A stretch of 64,000 nt of DNA from positions 38,524,425-38,588,424 of the forward strand of contig CM076266.1 of NCBI GenBank assembly GCA_038380795.1, in the 5' to 3' direction. Position numbers and translations under genes: made by a program. The notes under the pieces are model-generated. The model worked only from the letters and a program-made list of their open reading frames with translations, was not told the origin of the DNA and searched no databases. The stretch comes from Pyrocephalus nanus (taxonomy: Eukaryota > Chordata > Aves > Passeriformes > Tyrannidae). Of the stretch, positions 60,140-64,000 are shown one piece after another (position 1 is the first letter of the stretch; each line of letters starts with the position of its first letter).

Positions 60140-61816
60140 CTAGAAAAATGCATGACAATTAAAAGGAAGTTTGCATAACTCAAAGAAAGGCATCCCAAGA
60201 CAAACATGGTCCTTGTTCCAACCCCCATGTATTCACTGCATATAACATTTCTTATAGGGATTAAATCCAGAACAAGAAGTAGATTACTACTTTGTCTGGC
60301 ATAACGCAGTAACGCACCATTACACTACCAGGACAAATTATACTGACAAGGTGGTAGATAGGGTTAAAAAAGATTTTTCCCAAGGCCTTCAAGGGCTTAG
60401 AGATGTTTCTAGGGAAAAGGGGGAGGACCATCAGGGATGCTTATTTCCTTAAACCCAACAGAACAGGAGTTCAGATTCCAGCAGTTGGAGATATACCTAA
60501 GGTATATTAACTGCGAATCTGGTGGGGAACAGCTACATATCTGTGGTGTAATGAATCACCCATTACTCTAACATGGTAGTAAATCCTTATAAACAGCAAG
60601 TGTTTATCTTAACGCAACTATAATGTTGCCTTCTAACTCTCAGGTTTTCAAGAGTTCAGGTCCTTGAGCAATATTAACTCAGCTAAACCATACACAATAC
60701 GTATTTAAACTATGCAATTTATGTTGAACGCATTCATCTCCTTTTCCATGCCATTTCTCATACCGACCAGATCCTTAGGCATGTATTGTCCCCACCCCGC
60801 TGCGAGCTATAGAACTGTTAGAATTCCCAATTTGCCTGGGCAAGGCAAAAGAGAAGAAGTCCTTCAAGGCCAGAATATCTCCCGGACTAAGTAATCCCGC
60901 CCAATCCTCCCCTGACAGGGGAGGTGGATTTTGGCAGCAACATAGGCGGTGGGGTAGGCAAAGTGGGAGAAGGGCAGGGGCCAGGGCCCCAGCGCGAAGT
61001 CTTGCCTTGTGTCCTCACTCTTGAAAGGCAGGAGAAACGGGAAAAACCCCTAACAAAACCAGTAACAAATCCCCCGTCAGAAAACAGGCAGCCCTGCGGA
61101 GGCCTGCTGGAGGCGGCTGCACCTCGGGCCTGTGGCGGGCGAACATGAGGCCGGCGGGGCCGCCCCGGGCGAGGTAACGGAGCCGTGAAAGGGGGCACCG
61201 GGCCGCTCCCGCCCCCGCCACCAGGGCCCCTTCCACGCCGTCCCCTTGCCCCCGCCCCGCTTCTCCTGGGCCCGGCAGGGACGCAGGGACGGCCGCGGGC
61301 CGGCTTTGTCTGCCGCGCTGGTGTCGCTGCCCCCGCCCCCGGCGCTGCCCTCCTTCCCCGCGGCGGCAGCGCCTGCGGCTCCGGGGGCCTCCCTCCCTTC
61401 CTCCCTCCTTCTCTCTCTCCCTCGCCGTGCGGGCGCCGGGGCCGCGACCCCCCGGCCGGCCCGCTCCGCCCGCCACCCCCCACCGCCAAGGAAGCGGGGG
61501 AGGGGGGTGGGCTGCGCTCCGCATTTCCCCGCGACGGCCCGCAGCAAGCCGTAGAGGGAAGAGGAATCAGGGAAGAGGACTCGGGAGCGGGTGGGGTGGA
61601 AGCAGGCTGCTGCAGCGAGAGAAAATAGGGAGAGAGAGAGAAGGATACAGACTTCAATGGTGCCCAGCCGCTTGGGTCTCCCGTCTCCTCCTGGCTCCCG
61701 CCCTGCGCGCACTGAGCGGCGGCGGCAGCAACAGCGACATCCGCGGGGGGCTGAGGCAGCGGGTGGGGGCAGGGAGGGAAGGAGGGAGGGCGGGGAGCAG
61801 CGCGGCGGCGGCTGGC

Positions 61817-61841
61817 GGGGCTGGGCTGGGCTGGGCTGGGC
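61817..61841 (+). promoter_or_regulatory. Potential G-quadruplex, (GGGCT)n run
   Basis: Five runs of three or more G separated by CT dinucleotides form a tight intramolecular G-quadruplex candidate on the plus strand, about 170-200 bases upstream of the candidate HNRNPA2B1 start codon. Confidence 0.7.
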
Positions 61842-62013
61842 GAGCACTGCGCGCCGGCGGCTGTGACGGGGCAGAGCGCACGACGCCGCCACCGCCTACG
61901 CGCGAGCCGCTACAACCTCCGACCGTCGTCGCCGCCGGCACAGGAGGGGGGCCAAGACGTCTCTCCAACGCGGGGCGAGCGCAGGACCGCGCCAGGCGTC
62001 CAAAAGAAGGAAG

Positions 62014-62043
62014 ATGCCTCGCGGCGACAGGGAAAGCGACTGG
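62014..62043 (+). CDS. HNRNPA2B1: Candidate HNRNPA2B1 first coding exon
   Basis: On the plus strand, GGAAGATGC opens a frame reading MPRGDRESDW, followed by the donor TGG|GTGAGG in phase 0. HNRNPA2B1 is an RNA-binding protein with two RRM domains that acts in splicing, mRNA transport and m6A-linked processing. In mammals its first exon encodes only ME and also ends in phase 0, before an exon starting REKEQFRKLF. Position in the CpG island, orientation opposite to CBX3 and phase all fit, but the decapeptide differs from the mammalian start and the next exon would lie beyond the window. The alternative is a chance ATG in GC-rich leader. Confidence 0.42.
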
Positions 62044-62080
62044 GTGAGGTGGGGGGAGCGGAGCGGGCCTGCGGACCCCG

Positions 62081-62100
62081 GCCGCCATGATGGCCGCCGC
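62081..62100. promoter_or_regulatory. Near-palindromic YY1-like element
   Basis: GCCGCCATGATGGCCGCCGC reads on the minus strand with a CATCATGGCGGC core, close to the YY1 consensus (A)AGATGGCGGC. It lies 38 bases after the candidate HNRNPA2B1 donor, a common place for YY1 sites in housekeeping promoters. Confidence 0.5.
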
Positions 62101-62113
62101 TGGGAGCCCGCGC

Positions 62114-62130
62114 CGGGCCGGGCCGGGCCG
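62114..62130 (+). promoter_or_regulatory. Potential G-quadruplex/i-motif, (GGGCC)n run
   Basis: GGGCCGGGCCGGGCCGG has three GGG runs and a terminal GG, with a complementary C-rich strand. Such GGGCC runs are typical of CpG-island promoters and can fold. Confidence 0.55.
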
Positions 62131-62460
62131 GAGCCGCCCCCGCCGCAGAGCGAGGCCCTCGCTCGTCTGGAAGGGCCCGTGTAGAGCGCGGCCGTTTCCC
62201 GCGTTGCGCTGGGGAGGCCCGGCCCTAAGCGAGGGGCGGGGGTAGGAAAGCGGGCTCAGAAAGCAGTGGGGCTGTAGGGGCTCCAAAACTCATTCATAAG
62301 TAGAAAAATGGGTCGGGGACCCAGGTGGGGAGGCTTCTCTGCGGGCGGGGAGCCGCGGGTGGATCCGCGGTGGAGCTGAGGGGGAGGGGGAGCAGAGGGG
62401 GCGGGAAGAAAGGAGCCGCTCCAGCGCCATTTCCCTCGCGCGCGGGGCGGCAGCACTCAC

Positions 62461-62640
62461 CCTGTGTCGTGGTGTGTGCGGGGCCGCCAGAGAGAGAGAG
62501 GGAGGGAGGGGATGGGATGAGATGAAGGAGAGGAGGAGAGCAGAGCGCCGGAGCAGGCGGTGTGCCCGATGCCGCCGGTGCGGGGTAGAGCGGTGCGGGC
62601 TGCGGCGAAGTCCGCCTCCCTCCGCCGGAACCCCGCGATG
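62461..62640 (-). other. CBX3: Candidate CBX3 5'-untranslated exon 1
   Basis: On the minus strand, CGACACAGG|GTGAGTGCTG gives a strong donor after 62461, inside the CpG island and upstream of the start-codon exon acceptor at 60139. The exon body has a CT-rich stretch (CCTCCCTCTCTCTCTCTGG). The 5' limit is arbitrary. If used, it lies to the right of the candidate HNRNPA2B1 first exon, making the two genes overlap. Confidence 0.5.
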
Positions 62641-62863
62641 TGTCGGCGCCGGTGCCTCAATCTGTGCAGCTCGGCACTTCCTCCTGCCCGGGCGGAGGGG
62701 GAAGGGGCAGGGGCCAGGGCGATGTTTCGGGGGTACGGTGCGCCCGCCTGCTCCCTGCTACTACGCACGTATGGAGGAGCAATGTGGGGCCGCCCTCGGC
62801 TAATTATAACCCCGGGTTTGAGCCTTCGGTTCCGCTCGGCAATTTCCGGAAATATAAAATTAA

Positions 62864-62877
62864 AAAAAAAAAAAAAA
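62864..62877 (+). repeat. Poly-A run with A/C-rich flank
   Basis: An A run in the stretch AAATTAAAAAA... followed by CCACAAAACC interrupts the otherwise CpG-rich promoter region, directly beside the first copy of the motif cluster. Its sharp contrast with the neighbours could mark an old retroposed insertion or a nucleosome-excluding tract. Confidence 0.75.
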
Positions 62878-62956
62878 CCACAAAACCAAACACCAAAAAA
62901 CAGCCGTGACACGGTGCCAGCGGTGCTCGGGACCGCTTCGACTCCGCTCGGGCACG

Positions 62957-62965
62957 TCTCGCGAG
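62957..62965. promoter_or_regulatory. TCTCGCGAG element (ZBTB33/Kaiso-type)
   Basis: TCTCGCGAG matches nine of ten bases of the TCTCGCGAGA promoter motif found in many vertebrate housekeeping promoters. It lies within the motif cluster. Confidence 0.55.
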
Positions 62966-63388
62966 CCTATTCCGTTGTCGGAAATTGCCGAGCGGGCCAG
63001 GGCAGTCGATAACTGGCTGCGTCTTTCTGGCCGGAAACTGCCGAGTGCTATTCGGATCTGCTTCGCATGTTCCGGAAATAGCCGAAATGAGCCGAATGGG
63101 TTTCCGTTCCCCGTTCGGCTTTTTCCGGCGGCTGTCGAAGCGCATAAGCTCGACAACGACGGCTTCTTCGGCTCATTCCGGAGACGGCCATTACTAACGG
63201 AGTCGATGACTTTTCATTACGCGATAAAAACACGTAGGGGCGTTATACAGAACTGCCGCCCCTTTGGAGACGTTTAAGCTCCAGATTCTAGCTTTTTTTA
63301 TTTTTTTTAATTAATTAATCCATAACATCGGAAGCGAGCCTGGGCTGGAGAAGGAGGGCGCTAGCTCTACGCGGAGCTGAATTTCAAA

Positions 63389-63396
63389 TTACGTAA
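63389..63396. promoter_or_regulatory. TTACGTAA palindrome (PAR-bZIP/NFIL3-type site)
   Basis: A perfect TTACGTAA octamer matches the consensus for HLF, DBP, TEF and NFIL3, factors of circadian and stress regulation. Occupancy cannot be judged from sequence. Confidence 0.45.
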
Positions 63397-63559
63397 CAGT
63401 TCAGGCAGCCATTACCGACCAGTTGTACGGTACTCTCAAGCAGGAATACGTAAACCATGAAGAACATGGTACGTAGGAAGGAAGGATTCGGAGCTTGCTT
63501 TTAAGGAGGGAGACGCATTTGCTTTTGCGGGAGAAGTGAATTTTTCCGGGGCTGGGCAT

Positions 63560-64000
63560 TAAGAGCAGGCTTGAGCCTTTGTCCGCGCGGGTCTTGGCGC
63601 CGCCGCCGGGTCGCACTGCGGGCCGGGCGCTGGGTGCGCGGAGGAAGGTTCTGGAAACGGCGGCTGGGGCTGACGCGCGGCCGGGCGAGGTGGCGGAAGC
63701 TGCGGTAACCGCGCATGGTGCAGAGCGCTTTCTTAAGCGCTGGCCATGATCTTGAGCCGCGCTGCCCCTGAGGGGGACGCGGGACTCCGGGGGTCGGTCG
63801 GTGGGCGGGCCGGGGGCCACCTTGGCCTCGCGAGGTGCGGAGCGGCCGGGGCAGTGCAGCGGGTAATGGCGGTGCCGAGGGGGAGGGGTAAAATGGCGGC
63901 CTGGCCGATGATCGCGGCTGCCAGGGGCTGTGGGGATCGCTCCGGGAGAGCGGGCGAGGCGGAGGGGGCTGCTATAGTCGTCCAGTATCCTCCGGGGCGG
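63560..64000. promoter_or_regulatory. Second CpG-rich zone, running off the right edge
   Basis: After an AT-richer interval with a TTAATTAATTAA stretch at 63.31 kb, CpG density rises again to the window end. The zone contains GCGGGCCGGGGGCC-type runs, a CCTCGCGAGG palindrome at 63826-63835 and a YY1 site. It is probably the first intron or an alternative promoter of HNRNPA2B1. A frame open from ATG 63865 to the end (beginning MAVPRGRGKMAAWP) resembles no protein I know. Confidence 0.6.
63890..63900 (+). promoter_or_regulatory. YY1 site AAAATGGCGGC
   Basis: AAAATGGCGGC is a full match to the YY1 core found just downstream of start sites of many housekeeping genes. Its plus orientation suits transcription to the right, so a start site may exist shortly upstream, near 63.8-63.9 kb. 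Confidence 0.6.

Larger units (their letters stand above)
60140..62460. other. CBX3 intron 1 (if the 62461 exon is used), entering the CpG island
   Basis: The left part (60140-60890) is AT-rich and featureless. From about 60.94 kb the sequence becomes a strong CpG island shared with the HNRNPA2B1 start region. Minus-strand splice-like signals inside it, an acceptor tract ending CTGCAG at 61615-61620 and a donor CAAGA|GTGAGG at 61019, could mark alternative CBX3 leader exons. Confidence 0.55.
60940..62830. promoter_or_regulatory. CpG island, shared CBX3/HNRNPA2B1 divergent promoter region
   Basis: Nearly 1.9 kb of very GC- and CpG-rich DNA sits at the 5' end of CBX3. In mammals the CBX3 and HNRNPA2B1 promoters form one divergent, methylation-free island known for resisting silencing. 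The preserved gene order makes this the avian equivalent. It contains GGGCGG boxes, G-quadruplex-forming runs and YY1-like sites. Long open frames across it on both strands (for example 60887-61892) are composition artefacts. Confidence 0.88.
62834..63185. repeat. Cluster of six related CpG-bearing motifs, about YCGGAAANNGCCGAR
   Basis: Copies on the plus strand are at 62978-62994 (TCGGAAATTGCCGAGCG), 63029-63048 (core CCGGAAACTGCCGAG) and 63070-63086 (TTCCGGAAATAGCCGAA). Copies on the minus strand are at 62834-62852 (TTTCCGGAAATTGCCGAGC), 63114-63131 and 63167-63185. Spacing is irregular and the surrounding sequence is not repeated, so this is not a simple satellite. GGAA cores would suit ETS factors but the right-hand GCCGA half is not part of an ETS site. 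The cluster sits between the CBX3 leader and a second CpG-rich zone. Confidence 0.75.

Noticed and set aside
60887..61892. Long overlapping open frames (up to 271 codons) on both strands at the CpG island
   Set aside because: They are rich in Pro, Arg, Ala and Gly with no domain, occur in several frames at once, and follow from the scarcity of stop codons in GC-rich DNA.
63460..63475. ACCATGAAGAACATG|GTACGT as an alternative HNRNPA2B1 first exon
   Set aside because: Good start context, but the donor is weak and the four-residue peptide has no resemblance to the gene; kept only as a remote alternative.

Overview
The window looks like nuclear DNA of a bird, most likely a neoavian and perhaps a passerine. 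Introns are long and AT-rich, and promoters sit in sharp CpG islands. Most recognisable repeats are CR1 LINEs ending in the (ATAGAATC)n type of octamer. There is also a solo endogenous-retrovirus LTR of a type familiar from neoavian genomes, and a tRNA-derived SINE with a CR1 tail like those of passerines. The species call rests on remembered repeat families and is an inference.

Three genes are recognised, in the conserved vertebrate order SNX10 - CBX3 - HNRNPA2B1. (1) SNX10 (sorting nexin 10) is on the minus strand. Its CpG-island promoter is at about 27.95-28.55 kb, the start-codon exon is at 12979-13034, and further coding exons are at 7693-7779, 5020-5120 and 4332-4430. These encode residues 1-103 including most of the PX domain. 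I could not find the exons for the remaining ~100 residues, so they probably lie beyond base 1. (2) CBX3 (HP1-gamma) is on the minus strand with a complete coding sequence in five coding exons between 60112 and 51381. The spliced product is 184 residues: chromodomain, phosphorylatable hinge, chromoshadow domain. (3) HNRNPA2B1 is expected on the plus strand, head-to-head with CBX3. Only a candidate first coding exon (62014-62043) is visible, and the rest would lie beyond the right edge.

Layout: 1-28.5 kb is SNX10, mostly introns. 28.5-50.9 kb is an intergenic stretch with no gene found, holding CR1 fragments, possible LTRs and microsatellites. 50.9-62.5 kb is CBX3. 60.9-64.0 kb is the CpG-rich divergent promoter region between CBX3 and HNRNPA2B1, the avian counterpart of the human locus known as a ubiquitous chromatin-opening element.

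The most unusual sequence is at 62.83-63.19 kb in this promoter region. It is a cluster of six related copies, in both orientations, of a CpG-bearing motif close to YCGGAAANNGCCGAR. I do not recognise it as a known repeat or a standard factor site. The same region contains candidate first exons for the two divergent genes whose positions imply overlapping 5' ends rather than simple divergence.
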